Translations under genes and position numbers: made by a program
Assembly: GCA_037042915.1 (NCBI GenBank)
Contig: CM073201.1
Location: 1,302,001-1,366,000, forward strand
Direction: 5' to 3'
Source of the DNA: Auricularia sp. M13
Lineage: Eukaryota > Basidiomycota > Agaricomycetes > Auriculariales > Auriculariaceae
DNA length: 64,000 nucleotides
Notes under the pieces: generated by a model
The model's database searches: none
What the model saw: the letters and a program-made list of their open reading frames with translations, nothing else
Told to the model about the DNA's origin: nothing
Part shown: one piece after another, positions 1 through 10,431 of the stretch
How positions within the stretch are numbered: the first letter of the stretch is position 1
How the letters are laid out: every line of letters begins with the position of its first letter

Positions 1-712
1 GGTCAGTTGCTGCAGACGTATGGAGAGGAAGAGGGAAGTCGGGCATACTTTTCCCTCGTGCACCTCGTCGTTTGGGTTGCCTATCCTCGGAGCCGTCCTT
101 CTCATGCAGCGCATCAGCGGTGTTGGTCTCTTTCTCTTCTTCTTCTCCCTCCCGCGGTGGACACGGGATGGCGCGCGTCGCGCCGCAGGCCTTGCACTTT
201 GTGCGCACGATATGGCGGTGCGAGCGGGATGCTGCAGCAGTGGGGGGAGGGGCGATCATTAGCATTTTCGATACTTGTAACGTAGCTTTGTCGCACGCAC
301 GTAAGATGCGGACTATACTCGTGCTGCCCGGGACGAGCACCGTGCTGCAGCCCTTGCATATCGCGCGCTTGACCGCCGGGTCGCTGATTCCGGGCGATTT
401 CAGCGCAAGAATCAGAGTGAAGGCGCGAACGGACATGCGGGTGACGGTGCGCGCGCCGACGGCGCGGATGTCGTGCGCGTAGGCGCGCGAGAGGTCGTGC
501 AGGGAGAGCGTGCGCCGGCTGCGGGACGCGTGCCGGTGTTCGGATTGCGCTGGATGTGAAGCGGGCACGGACGCGGACGCGCTGCTGCTGCTGGCGTTGG
601 CGAGGTAGGTGCTCGCTTGCAGCAGGAAGTTGAGGCGCTGGAGCGTGTCGCGGTTCTGCACGACCTGCGCCTGCGCGTCTTCGCCTTGGGCGGGGCGCTG
701 CTTCTTGCCCAT
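1..712 (-). CDS. RPR2: RNase P/MRP protein subunit, Rpr2/Rpp21/Snm1 family (3'-truncated by window edge)
   Basis: Protein subunit of the ribonuclease P / MRP complex that processes tRNA and rRNA precursors. Exons read 712-435, 383-301 and 231 to beyond position 1, with introns of 51 and 69 nt. The joined protein starts MGKKQRPAQ. It then has the family core ending DPAVKRAICKGCSTVLVPG, followed after the second intron by HIVRTKCKACGATRAIP. The CKGC and CKAC pairs are the four zinc ligands of the Rpr2 fold. A highly charged tail follows and leaves the window. The Ala/Ser-rich insert between the first helix and the zinc core (about residues 35-60) is not part of the conserved fold. The gene is divergent from the Yippee-like gene with 95 bp between start codons. 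Family assignment is strong; the C-terminus is not visible. Confidence 0.8.
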   Translation of the reverse strand, partial: MGKKQRPAQGEDAQAQVVQNRDTLQRLNFLLQASTYLANASSSSASASVPASHPAQSEHRHASRSRRTLSLHDLSRAYAHDIRAVGARTVTRMSVRAFTLILALKSPGISDPAVKRAICKGCSTVLVPGSTSIVRILRACDKATLQVSKMLMIAPPPTAAASRSHRHIVRTKCKACGATRAIPCPPREGEEEEKETNTADALHEKDGSEDRQPKRRGARGKSMPDFPLPLHTSAATD

Positions 713-807
713 ACTTTATCGGTTCGAGTCAGACAAGAGCCTCTCAGGACGCCGCATTCAGCCGACTCGCTCTCGCAGTTGTATTATACTTGCTATACTT
801 ACGCTCG

Positions 808-1383
808 ATGGCGGCAGAGACTCAGGCTCAGAGCCAGACGCTCAAGCACGAGGTCATCTCGACGTTTGAGGACAGGGCGGTCTTTACATGCTCGTCGTGC
901 ACGGCGGTGCTGGTGCGGGACTGGCACTGCACATGGAGCGCCACCAGGCTGACTAGGGCTGCGCACCAGGCGCTGCAGGACGAGGTGATCAGCAAGAGCT
1001 TCTCGGGGCGCGAGGGCCGCGGCTAGTGCGTGTTATTGCTGGCGCATGTCACGGCCGATTGTCTGACAGTGGCGCAGCCTGCTGCACTCGGCCGTCAATG
1101 TGTCCCTGGGCAAGCGCGAGGACCGGCCGCTGCTGTGAGGGGTTTGCGTGTGTGAGGATGCGCCGGGGCTCAACGGGCTGCTGCAGGACGGGCGTGCACA
1201 CAGTGTGCGATGTGTACTGCAACGGGTGCGAGGAGCGGGTCGGGTGGTATTATGTGCGGGCGAGCGACGAGGGCCAGAAGTACAAAGAGGGTATGGAGAT
1301 TGCGGGGGGTAAAGACCGTCTGACGGGTTGCAGGCAAGTATCTGCTGGAGAAGGAGCATCTGACGAAGGAGAACGGGTGGTGA
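808..1383 (+). CDS. Yippee-like zinc-binding protein
   Basis: Five exons (808-912, 970-1025, 1078-1134, 1187-1290, 1334-1383) give a 123-residue protein, the usual Yippee length. It carries both halves of the fold: FTCSSCTAVLALQDEVISKSF, with the first CxxC, and TGVHTVCDVYCNGCEERVGW, with the second. It ends KYLLEKEHLTKENGW, closely matching the family C-terminus. Yippee proteins are small zinc-binding beta-tent proteins related to the cereblon/Mis18 fold; human YPEL5 is part of the CTLH/GID ubiquitin ligase. A specific role here is inference. The 57-nt first intron keeps the frame open, so a naive ORF would wrongly read through it. The start is the first ATG in frame after the short divergent promoter. 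Confidence 0.88.
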
Positions 1384-1537
1384 GCGGAGGACGGTTGTTT
1401 GAGTCCGAGTCCCGGCCAGCGACGAGTGCCCGGTGTCTTTCGTTTTTTGTCCTTGCCCTCGGTACTTGGCTGTCCATTGTCCGTCGCATTAGTCACTGCC
1501 GTCCGCCGGCACCGCCAATGCGAGAGCGCAGTCTGCG

Positions 1538-3961
1538 ATGGCCATGTACTACAACCCGCCGCCGAACAACCCGAATCCGCTGCAGCACGAGCCCAATGGC
1601 TGGTCGCGCACCCACCAGTCCATGGCCTCCGCCAGCCAGGCCCCCGTCCCGTCCCCGACGCCCGCATACGGCATGTCCTACGCGAACGGCGGCCCGCCCG
1701 CCATCCACCATCACCCCCATGGGCCCGTGTCTCAGCACCCGCAGCTCCACCAGCACCAGCACCAGCACCATCCCTCGCTCTCCCACTCGCTGCAGGGCTA
1801 CCCCTCGCCGCCCGTCCCGCCGCCGGGCATGCGCCCCCAGACTCCCAGCAACGCCGCCGTCATGACCCCGCACTGGCAGAACCAGCTGCTCAAGGCCGAG
1901 GTGCGTATCCAACTTCTCTCCCATTTTAGTGCTGAACCCGTGCAGACATGTCGCGCCTCGTCGTCGGCCCACCACCGCGCACGGCAGTCCGCGCTGGCGA
2001 CCCGGAATTCGACAAAGTCGGCCATCCCCATAACGGACCCGTCCAGGGCGCTCAAGCTGACAGCGCCGCCGGGCCCCGAGAACGGCGCCGCCGCCGCCGC
2101 CGTGAACGACGCTGCGTCAGACTCGACCGACGGCGGCGACCCCGCCGTCCAACCCAATTCGACGCCCGGCGCGACGGCCAACGGCCAGCACCCGTCCGCG
2201 ACCGTCGCGCCCATTGCCGCCCGCCCAAGGCCCACCGCCGTCGTCAAGCAGACCAGCACCTGGACGACGCTCGACCTGGGCGGCATCCGCCTCAAGAACG
2301 TCGCGCCCGCGCTCTTCAGCTACACCTTCCTCACCACCCTCTACCTCAACCACAACCAGCTCTCCGCCATCCCGCCCGAGATCTCGCGTCTGCGCGCCCT
2401 CACGCTGCTCGACCTCACCGGCAACCAGCTCGTCGCCGTCCCGCCCGAGCTCGGCCTCATCGCCTCGCTCAAGGAGCTCTACCTCTTCGACAACCACATC
2501 AGCACGCTCCCGCCCGAGTTTGGCAGCTTGCACCAGCTCGAGATGCTCGGCGTCGAGGGCAACCCGCTCGACCAGACGCTCAAGGCGATCATCCAGAAGG
2601 ACGGCACGCCCGCGCTCATCGCCTACCTGCGCGACTCGGGCCCGGTGCCCGCGCCGCCGCCCGAGCGCACCTGGCGCTCGCTCGTCTCCGACGCCGAGCG
2701 CAAGCTGCAGGAGGCCGACCCCGCGAGCGAGACGTTCAGCGTGCTGTGCTACAACATCCTGTGCCAGTGGTACGCGCCGTCGACCATGTACGGCTACACG
2801 CCCACCTGGGCCCTCGCCTGGGACTACCGCAAGGAGCTCATCCTCACCGAGATCATGAACTACGACACCGACTTTTTGTGTCTCCAGGAGGTCGACCAGG
2901 CGCAGTACACTAGCTACTTCCTCCACCATCTGCAGGGACAGGACTATGACGGGATCTACTGGCCCAAGTCGCGCGCGCGCTCGGCGAGCGAGGTCGACAA
3001 GGGCAAGGTCGACGGCTGTGCGATCTTCTACAAGAAGAACAAGTGCGTTTTTTTTTTCTTCGAGCTGCGCTCATCGGCTGATCACTTCCGCGTGCATAGG
3101 TGGCATCTTCTGGACAAGCAGCTGCTCGACTTCCAGTCGATGGCGATGCAGCGCGCGGACTTTGACAAGTCGCAGACGATGTTCACGCGCGTGTTCGCCA
3201 AGGACAACATCGCCGTCGTCGGCGCGTTCGAGAACATCGCGACGGGCACGCGGCTCATCGTGTCGAACGTGCACATCCACTGGAACGCCGAGTTCCGCGA
3301 CGTTAAGCTCGTGCAGGTCGCGCTGCTCATGGACGAGGTGGACAAGATGGCGCAGCGCGTCGCGGCGATGCCGCCGCGGCCCGTCGAGGAGGGCCAGCGC
3401 CCGCGGCCGACGTACGCGGACGGCAGCAAGGTGCCCACCATCGTCTCGGGCGACTTCAACTCGGTGCACGACAGCGGCGTGTACGAGTTCCTGATGAACG
3501 GCTCCGTGCCGGGCGACCACGAGGACTTCCTCGGCCACAACTACGGCGCGTACACGACCCACGGCCCGCGCCATCCGTTCGGGCTGAAGAACGCGTACGC
3601 CGCCGTGCCCGACTTGACCATGACGAACTACACGCCCGGCTTCGTCGGCGTGCTGGACTACATATGGTACTCGGGCCAGACGATCGGCGCCACGTCCGTC
3701 CTCGGCGAGGTCGACCCCGCGTACCTCGCCAAGTGTGTCGGCTTCCCGAACGCGCACTTCCCGTCCGAGTGCGTAGCGCCGTCTTGTCTCTGTCCCACCT
3801 GACAACTTACTCACGCGTTATGCCTTGATTACAGTCACATTTGCCTCAGCGCCGAGTTCCGCATCAAGCCGCAGAAGGACACGACGCGCAGTGGCTCCAG
3901 CGCCCCGCAGACGAACGGCGCGATCGCAAACGGCGTGCAACCTCAAAGAACGCCGTCCTGA
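1538..3961 (+). CDS. CCR4: CCR4 poly(A)-specific ribonuclease, catalytic subunit of CCR4-NOT
   Basis: Four exons (1538-1900, 1946-3042, 3100-3768, 3835-3961) encode 751 residues. Order: a Pro/His/Gln-rich low-complexity N-terminus (residues 1-120); a short NOT1-proximal segment containing STKSAIPITDPSRALKL; leucine-rich repeats (about 235-345; LYLNHNQLSAIPPEISRL and similar); and an endonuclease/exonuclease/phosphatase domain (about 380-735). Catalytic motifs are visible: CLQEVDQAQY (metal-binding Glu), SGDFNS, a D-Y-I-W-Y segment and FPSDHICL near the C-terminus. The LRR-plus-EEP architecture is diagnostic of CCR4 rather than Nocturnin or ANGEL. It shortens mRNA poly(A) tails in the cytoplasm as part of CCR4-NOT. 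The first two introns are multiples of three, so intron retention would not shift the frame. Confidence 0.95.
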
Positions 3962-4455
3962 TCACCACGCCCCGCCGCCCGTCCTCCGCTGTGTCATTCC
4001 CGGACCCTTTCAGCCCTTCGCCCATGTTGCCTTACACTGCGGAAACCTCGTCACGGTTCTGATTCGGTATCTTGGCATTATCTTCTGTCCGCTTTCTTGC
4101 TTCTGCTTCTTCCGCCCTTTTATATTTGTTTGAATTTTTTTTTTGCCGTTTTGTTGTCGCGCGTCGTTGCTTTCCCCCATCCATCCCCTGTCGTCGATCC
4201 ATCGATCCATTGTGTAGCATCTGAGTGTAAGGCTTGTACGGCTCCATATTCTGTGCTTCCCGGTTTTTTCTCGTCGCGTCTCGTAATAAAACTCTATTCA
4301 ATCTCCAAGTCTCCAAAGGCGCCCCGGGTTTTTACAAATTGTAGACAGATACCGATGTGAGTGAGTGAGTGCGAGCGGGCTTTGACGGATACTCTGAGGC
4401 GAAAATACATGGGCGGCGCGAGACGACGGTGCTGAGACAGGTTCGGACGCTTCCG
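3962..4455. other. Convergent 3' region between CCR4 and RPB12
   Basis: No coding signal. T-rich stretches (about 4128-4145) and an AATAAA-like element (aataaaac near 4284) fit 3' untranslated and polyadenylation sequence of CCR4; the far end is the 3' side of RPB12. Confidence 0.5.
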
Positions 4456-4777
4456 CTACCGCGCCTCGAACTGCACCACTGCCCAAGTCGTCAGCAAGTC
4501 TTAGAGAATTAGGAAAGCGTGCCAGGCGCACGTACTTCGCTTCGTGCGCTTCTTGTACATGATGCGGTGGCCGCACTCGCGACACCGGATGGGCTCGCGC
4601 GGCTTGATCTCGTTTTTCGCGCTGCAGTCTTGACCTTGGTCAGCGGCGAGAGAGGAGGAGGAACCCAGCGCGCGCATGCGCACCGGCACAGAGGTACTCC
4701 ATCTCGGCGCGCTGGGGAATGTAGCCGCCCGCGCCGCCTTGGTTCTGCCCGCCCTGGTAGCCAGTCTGCTCGCTCAT
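4456..4777 (-). CDS. RPB12: RNA polymerases I, II and III common subunit Rpb12 (ABC10-alpha)
   Basis: Three exons (4777-4684, 4628-4536, 4478-4456) encode 69 residues, matching the roughly 70-residue length of yeast Rpb12. The core [16 protein letters not shown] is followed by [17 protein letters not shown] and the terminal MVQFEAR; the two CxxC pairs bind one zinc. It is a structural subunit shared by all three nuclear RNA polymerases, docking on the Rpb3-Rpb11 side. The N-terminal 25 residues are Gly/Gln-rich and variable in the family. Introns of 55 and 57 nt interrupt the zinc domain. The last exon contributes only seven residues and the stop, and would be missed without splicing. Confidence 0.95.
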
Positions 4778-5032
4778 GGTCGTGGTCGTGGTCGTGGTCA
4801 GTGGCTGACTCGGAGGGCGGACTCTGAAATCGCGTGCCACTCCCGCTTTAATTTACCGTGACTGTCGTTTTCACTGTCATCTGTGAATGCGGGTACTGCT
4901 CATGAGAGCTCTTGCTTGAACTTTGAACACTGATACTCAGGGCCATCGCGCAATTCAGGAATATTGCCTGCCATGCGGAGTTGCGGGCTACCTCGGCGTA
5001 ATTTCAACACGGTCCCGAAGCACGCGCGTGAG

Positions 5033-5063
5033 GGCCCTCAACGCGTTAGGCCCTCAACGCGTT
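5033..5063. repeat. Tandem 15-bp direct repeat
   Basis: The 15-mer ggccctcaacgcgtt occurs at 5033-5047 and again at 5049-5063, separated by one base. It includes an ACGCGT core, the MluI-box/MBF-type motif, twice in the RPB12-HSP20 intergenic region. It could be a paired transcription-factor site; that role is inference. Confidence 0.7.
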
Positions 5064-5296
5064 CCCGGCGTTCCCGACCGCTGGCATTACTGATTCCCCC
5101 AGGCGTGGAAACGGCACTGTGTAGTGACAGATCACTGTAATTGAACTCGTAAGTTCATCGACTATACCTACATACATACCAATCTCGTGACGCACCTGCC
5201 TCCCTCCCTTCGAGCGTCAGCTGATCTACCATTGCTATACTCTAGGAACTTACGCGAATGAGCGACACCGAGCGCGAAGGTGGCACCGAATCCGCG

Positions 5297-5365
5297 GAAT
5301 TTTCCAGAGCGTACCACACCTCTCATGCGATACTTCTGGAATACCCGGTCCAAACGCTATATAAA
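5297..5365 (+). promoter_or_regulatory. Heat-shock elements and TATA box of the HSP20 gene
   Basis: GAATTTTC at 5297-5304 and TTCTGGAA at 5334-5341 both fit the inverted nGAAnnTTCn / nTTCnnGAAn units bound by heat-shock factor Hsf1. TATATAAA follows at 5358-5365, about 80 bp before the HSP20 start codon. The order HSE-HSE-TATA-ATG is the classic arrangement of a heat-inducible promoter. Confidence 0.75.
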
Positions 5366-5443
5366 CCCGCCCTCTTTGCTCTCGTTACCTCAGCAAGAAC
5401 TCGACAAACGCATTCGCCAAGCGACTCACAACCCTTGAACGAC

Positions 5444-5978
5444 ATGTCTCTCTTCTGGACCTCGTTCCCCTTCGACGACGTCGACCGCGTCTTCGACGAG
5501 GCCTTCAATGGCTTCCTCCCTACGACTGGTGCTAGCAACCGCCCTCGCATCCAGGGCAGCAGCGATGACCAGTCACAAGTATCTCGTGGCTTCAGGCCAA
5601 GGTATGTTTCTCCTCTCGTTAGCTGCGTGAGTGAATAATCATACTAACACTTGCCATAGGATGGACGTGCACGAGAACAAGGAAAACAACCTTGTGACTG
5701 CGACATTCGAACTGCCCGGCCTGAAGAAGGACGACATCACCATCGACGTGCACAACGGCCGCCTCACCGTCTCGGGACAAGTCGAGACTTCTTCCGAGGA
5801 GAATAAGGACGGCTATGTCGTGCGCGAGCGCCGTTCTGGCAAGTTCTCCCGGGCGGTTCCGCTCCCCACTGGCGTGAAGGCTGAGGACATCTCGGCCTCG
5901 CTCAACGAGGGCGTCTTGACCGTCACCTGGCCAAAGACGACAGCTGAACAACAGGCGAAGCGCATCGCCATTAACTAA
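5444..5978 (+). CDS. Small heat-shock protein (Hsp20/alpha-crystallin)
   Basis: Two exons (5444-5601, 5660-5978) encode 158 residues. The N-terminal arm begins MSLFWTSFPFDDVDRVFDEA. The alpha-crystallin domain (about residues 50-150) contains NLVTATFELPGLKKDDI, GRLTVSGQ, the RRSGKFSRAVPLP strand and the hallmark LNEGVLTVTWPK (A-x-x-x-n-GVL signature). The C-terminal RIAIN resembles the I-x-I tail motif that docks between dimers. Small HSPs are ATP-independent chaperones that hold unfolding proteins. The single 58-nt intron sits before the crystallin domain. Regulation by heat shock is supported by the upstream heat-shock elements and TATA box. Confidence 0.95.
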
Positions 5979-6387
5979 TCTCGCAATTACCTGGTTCCCT
6001 TTGTATTATCGGTCTCCTGCTGTGTCCTTCATGTATCCATTAAGATCTTTGGAATGAAACCATGCTTTCGTTGTTAGCCAAAGCAAATGGAACAGAGTCT
6101 CATTGTCATTGCCCTTGAGTGAACCACACAGTTGCCTTTCGCCTAACACAGACCCAAGCCGTTCTTATCGTACGTGGCTTTGACTACAGGTTGAAAGAGC
6201 CACGGGCGTTTGGTGGCTGCCAGCTCTCGCCCTCGCTGTTGATGCTCGACGACAGTCTGCTCGGCGGCACATTTCTCAGGACAGCAGACGATGATATATT
6301 CGTACACTCCGTTTCCTGGACATGCACGACGATCCCTTGGATCCACTAGAGCTCACCGGACCCCGCAAGGATCTCTCCGCCGCCGGT
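5979..6387. other. Convergent 3' region, HSP20 and secreted beta-trefoil-like gene
   Basis: A 409-bp gap between two convergent genes, with no coding evidence. Confidence 0.4.
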
Positions 6388-7490
6388 TCACGGCAAGAAA
6401 TCCACGAGATTGACCGGGAGGAACACCCAGCTCGCATCCCTGATTGTAGCATAAGCCGGCTTTCCTCTGACCTGGGAGCTGGCGGACTTACGCACTGATG
6501 GCCAGGCTCAGCTGGGGATTCGCGAAGTTTGGCCCCACAGCGAGTACTTCGAGTTCTCCTGGTGGCGCATTGGGGGACACCAGAAGCGAGCCGACGCCGT
6601 CAACGAAGATCCAAGTCCACAGGTCTTGCGAGGCCCCCACTACGACGCTGGAGCCGTTGACGCTGAGCCGGGCAGTCGTGTCGAAGTTACCGATTTCCAT
6701 CCCAGTGGCGCCCTCGCGATCGACAAACCACTATAAAACGTGTCAATTCGTGTCCATCCAACCTGAGAACGGCATGCGCACAATGTCATGCCTGTCCGTC
6801 GCGGGGAATCTATTCTGGACTACCGGACTGATAGGGAAGCCTGCGCCTAGTATGGAATTATGGGCTTCATTGTGGATCATGTAGCCGCCGGTCGCCGGGG
6901 GCGGCACTGGAACAGCAGTTAGCTGCTGGGTTGGGTCTACGAAGCTATGGCGTCCGTCATTTCCAACGCAGCTCGAGATGATCTGAGTACTAGCTCACCT
7001 TTGCGCCGCCAATAAAAGTGGACCGACAGCAGCCTGAGATATACAGAGGCTGTTAGGGCCCGCCGAGGTGCTGACGCACATGCTGATATCGAAGACGTGT
7101 GAGTCACAGTCCACCAGCGAGGCAATGTAATAAAAAGACGCACAGGTTCTGTTGGGAGAGCGTGGCGGCGAGACCCCAGGAAAACGGCTGTGACGAGGCG
7201 ACAACAGCGCTGCCGGGTTGTATAGCCGCTAAAGACATGAACTCGCGCGTCCCGACATTCTGGACAGTTGCGGTCTGGCTTTGCCTATTCACGACGATTG
7301 ACCACATTTGATTCGAAGCTGAAGTGTTGATGTCGGCCGTGGTTATGATCGATGAGTTCGCCGATGGCTGGGTGAGAGCCTTGTTGCCGACCGTGAGCAT
7401 ATAGATGCTGCTCACGGTGAGCGTAACCGCGTGCACGTGAAGGATCGCGAAAAGGGAAACTAGAAGGCTCGTGAGGACGTGCATGGTCAT
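6388..7490 (-). CDS. Secreted protein, probable ricin-B-like beta-trefoil
   Basis: Five exons (7490-7144, 7082-6999, 6944-6782, 6730-6492, 6439-6388) sum to a clean 294-residue protein. Residues 1 to about 23 (MTMHVLTSLLVSLFAILHVHA) form a signal peptide; a second in-frame ATG at residue 3 could equally be the start. The mature part has two similar halves, each with short hydrophobic strands and a tryptophan patch (NQMWSIV near residue 65, QDLWTWIFVDG in the second half). This resembles the Q-x-W repeats of ricin-type beta-trefoil lectins. The exact family is uncertain, and no catalytic motif or toxin A-chain was seen. Likely a small secreted, possibly carbohydrate-binding protein. Introns are 61, 54, 51 and 52 nt. 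It has no functional link to its neighbours. Confidence 0.6.
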
Positions 7491-8969
7491 CGGCTAGCTC
7501 GAAGCAAGTCCACCTGAGGCTTGACCTACCGCTCACTGTCTTATAGGGATTGACGATAGTTTGCGATGCGCCGTGTGCTCCGTAGGCCTCCGTATCACCC
7601 GGAGAATCTCGAGACGAGGGATATGCAGTGGCCAAAGAAGAACGCGGGACCAAATGTTTTGCTACGATGATTTCTACCGATGTTGATTGCTCTACTCGCG
7701 GTCAGAGAGAGGCACTTACCATGACAATTATAGCTGCATATGCCCAATATTGCATGCCCTCAAGGCAGGCGCTCTAGGGGTGGATGCAAAGGTCACCTGT
7801 GGCGCAAGGCGATAGTATCAGGCAATAGAACCCGCTCACTGCAGTAGTATTCAATATCATACGTTAGGAACCTGGCGAAGGTCGTTCCACAGTTAACAGT
7901 CCAACCTAGGTGCTTTATACGCTGGGACGTCGCGGTCAACGTTGGTTTATGGAGGCTTTGTTGAATCAGCAGCCAGTGGCACTATTTTGGGTGCCGAGTC
8001 AAGAACACCTTCCGCCCAGAATGTCCACCAGTCCCGTGATACGAAGGCAGCAGACCGGGGCGCAACAAAGTCGGCTTGAAGCGTCAATAGGCAAATGTGA
8101 TACAATGCGAAGAGGAACCCACAGCGGCGCCAGGTTATACAGGCCTGACGCTGGAACAACGATCTGTTCTTTTTAGCGCAGGCCTCTGGAACGCAGAAGT
8201 AGTCCAATCGACATAGGGCAAGACCGCGAGAAAATAGGCAACATCCACAGCTGCAAGTCATGCCAAGTCGCACTTCCTGTAACCGAGACTTCAAAAGCTG
8301 ACGTAGGCCAGAAACAAGGCACGCTGTTGGCCGTCCACACTTCAACAGCCAATAAGACGGCCATGCCTCGGTAGAAGATGCAGATCATTCCGAGAAACTA
8401 CAGTGCGAAGCTCGATTGCAGAGCGAGGCGGCAGGGACAGCGTGATCCGAGTCAGAGCAGAACGGGTATAAGAGGCAGCGCGGAGCTCGGAAAAAAAAAC
8501 TGACCTCTTCTCCTTCGTTCGCACTTTTCGTCGTTTCTTCCAAGAACTGGTGAGTTCAGCGCCCCGCCTCGCACCCTACGTCTGTGCTACGATGAGAACC
8601 ACGGGATTCCGGAAAACATAATGACGACCTCAGATTTTTTACAACAATTGTTCCTACTGAGCACTCGACCACCTTTCGCTCCCCCGTCTGGCGCTATATA
8701 CCGCTTTGCTGACTTCTTACCAGGACGTTCACTCGTACATCTGTCTACGCTGGTGGCTGCATGTATACTCCATCCCGTCGTAGCATGCCCTTCTCAGCAA
8801 TACTATCTTCTATACGCAATATTCCTCTCTGTCGTCTACCATGCCAATAACTTGCCGTGTGAGGCCTTTCAGCGACGCGAGAGTAGTTGAGTCGCACAAG
8901 ATGTCTTCAAGAGCGCCCAAAAATCAAAAACTCCTTCTATATGGTCACCGCAGCTACTTTACAAGGAGG
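7491..8969. other. Gene-poor region
   Basis: About 1.5 kb between the start of the secreted-protein gene and the 3' end of MVD1. Open frames on both strands (for example 7947-8345 minus and 8621-8890 plus) lack family similarity, splice structure and start context. A poly(A) run at 8489-8498 (aaaaaaaaac) is the only compositional feature. Confidence 0.4.
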
Positions 8970-10298
8970 TCAATGAAGGGTCTTAGGTTGCCCCTGCTCG
9001 TCGAGGAGGTGGTCGGATGCTTTTGTGTACGTCCTCGGACCGTCGCCCACGCGGGTGTGAATAAGGCCCTTGACGGAGCCCTTCGGGAACGACGCCACGA
9101 CGCCCTCGTTGAACCCCTGGGGAATGGGCAGCGCGCCGAGCGTCTGGCCGGCAAACACGCCGTACGGGTCCTTGAACGCGTCGCCGAGCGGGAAGAAGCG
9201 CGCGACGAGGTTCGCGACCTCCTTGACGTGCTTCTCGAGCACGTAGATGACGCAGTTGGGGCCGGCGTCGAAGGTGTACGCGGCGCGCGTCTCGCCGGCG
9301 GCGCGGTTGTACTCGACGACGAGCGCGACGAGCGCGCGCGAGACGTCGTTCATGTAGAAGATCGGCGGGTCGGTGTCGAGGCAGACGGCGTGGAACGAGT
9401 TGGAGTCGCGCATCGTGATGCTCGCGAACGCCGCAAAGTCGCGCGCGTGGATCGCGCGCTCGATGTCGGCCATGCGCTGCGGCACGACGTGCGCGATGCG
9501 GTGCTGGAGCAGCGTGGACGTCTCGACGGTGCGCTGCATGCCCGAGGTGGAGGAGGTGCCCTTCTTGGCGTCGGACACGACGCAGATGAGCGCGTGCATC
9601 TCGGGCCAATGCTCGCGCGGTGCGACCTGCACGGCGAGCGAGTCCGAGCCGTCCGCCTTCTCGCCCATCTGCCAGGCGACGAAGCCGCCCATGAGCGAGC
9701 GGCAGGCGGAGCCCGAGCCCTGGCGCGCGATGAGCGAGAGCTGGGACGGGCTGAGCACCTTGTCGAGCGAGTAGAGCTGGGCGATGGACGACACCAGCGC
9801 GGCGAAGCCGGCGGCTGAGGACGCGAGCCCGGCTGCTGTAGGGAAGTTGTTGTAGGACGCGATGTGAATCTTGTAGGCCGCGATCTGCGTATTCATGCAA
9901 CGATGTATCAGTCTCTCAATGCGCTCACTTTGTGGCGATTTACGCGCCTTGGGCTCATTGGGATTCTTGTCCTCGGCAAGCTGGCGGAGCCGCCTGAGCT
10001 CCTCGATGCAGACTGCGGTGCGGCCACCGGGCTTGATGGCCTCCTCGGTGCCGTTGAGCCAGAGCGTGTCCTTGGTGAACGACGGGTCGGCGCGGGACGT
10101 CGTCGTCGCGCACAGATTGTCCTGGTCGAGCGTCACGGACAGCGACGAGTTTGTGGGCAGGATGAGCGCCGTGTCGCGCTTGCCCCAGTATCTGCCACAT
10201 CGATGCCCATCTCAGCCGCATGCCTGGTACTGAGTGTGCACGCACTTTATGCAGGCGATGTTGACTGGCGCAGAGGCCGTTGCCTGGTAGACGGACAT
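8970..10298 (-). CDS. MVD1: Diphosphomevalonate decarboxylase
   Basis: Converts mevalonate-5-diphosphate to isopentenyl diphosphate, an ATP-dependent step of the cytosolic mevalonate pathway to sterols. Exon 1 (10298-10246) reads MSVYQATASAPVNIACIK and joins to YWGKRDTALILPTNSSLSV. The GHMP-kinase ATP loop is NNFPTAAGLASSAAGFAAL. Active-site segments include RQGSGSACRSLMGGFVAW, VVSDAKKGTSSTSGM and the C-terminal FDAGPN. The ORF is open from 10191 to 8970, but homology stops between NEPK and YKIHIASYNN. A 63-nt in-frame segment there (9947-9885) begins GCGCGT and ends CAG, and looks like a GC-AG intron. Spliced length is 403 residues, close to yeast and human enzymes; unspliced it is 424. It is divergent from the pterin-dehydratase gene, 133 bp apart. 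Confidence 0.95.
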
Positions 10299-10431
10299 GG
10301 TGGTCAGAGGGCAAGAGCAGTGGGAATTATTCGAGGTCAGGCCATGGCGCCAGGGCGCGTGGGCACACTCGCACCGCAAGCAGCCGGCGAGCGCGCGTCT
10401 GCGGTGCACGTTTTGGCTTTAGCACCCGTCC

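Larger units (their letters stand above)
4778..5443. other. Intergenic region upstream of RPB12 and HSP20
   Basis: Divergent intergenic region. It contains a 15-bp direct repeat near 5033-5063 and the heat-shock promoter elements listed separately. No convincing gene was seen. Confidence 0.5.

Noticed and set aside
719-730. GGTTCGA-like stretch resembling a tRNA T-loop
   Set aside because: No cloverleaf partners nearby; no tRNA found anywhere in the window.
1948-2913. Long Arg/Ala-rich open frame on the plus strand inside CCR4
   Set aside because: It is the out-of-frame shadow of the CCR4 exon; GC-rich third positions keep it open and it has no domain.
8841-9818. 325-codon plus-strand frame
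   Set aside because: Antisense to MVD1; composition (Arg/Val/Gly) is that of a complement shadow.
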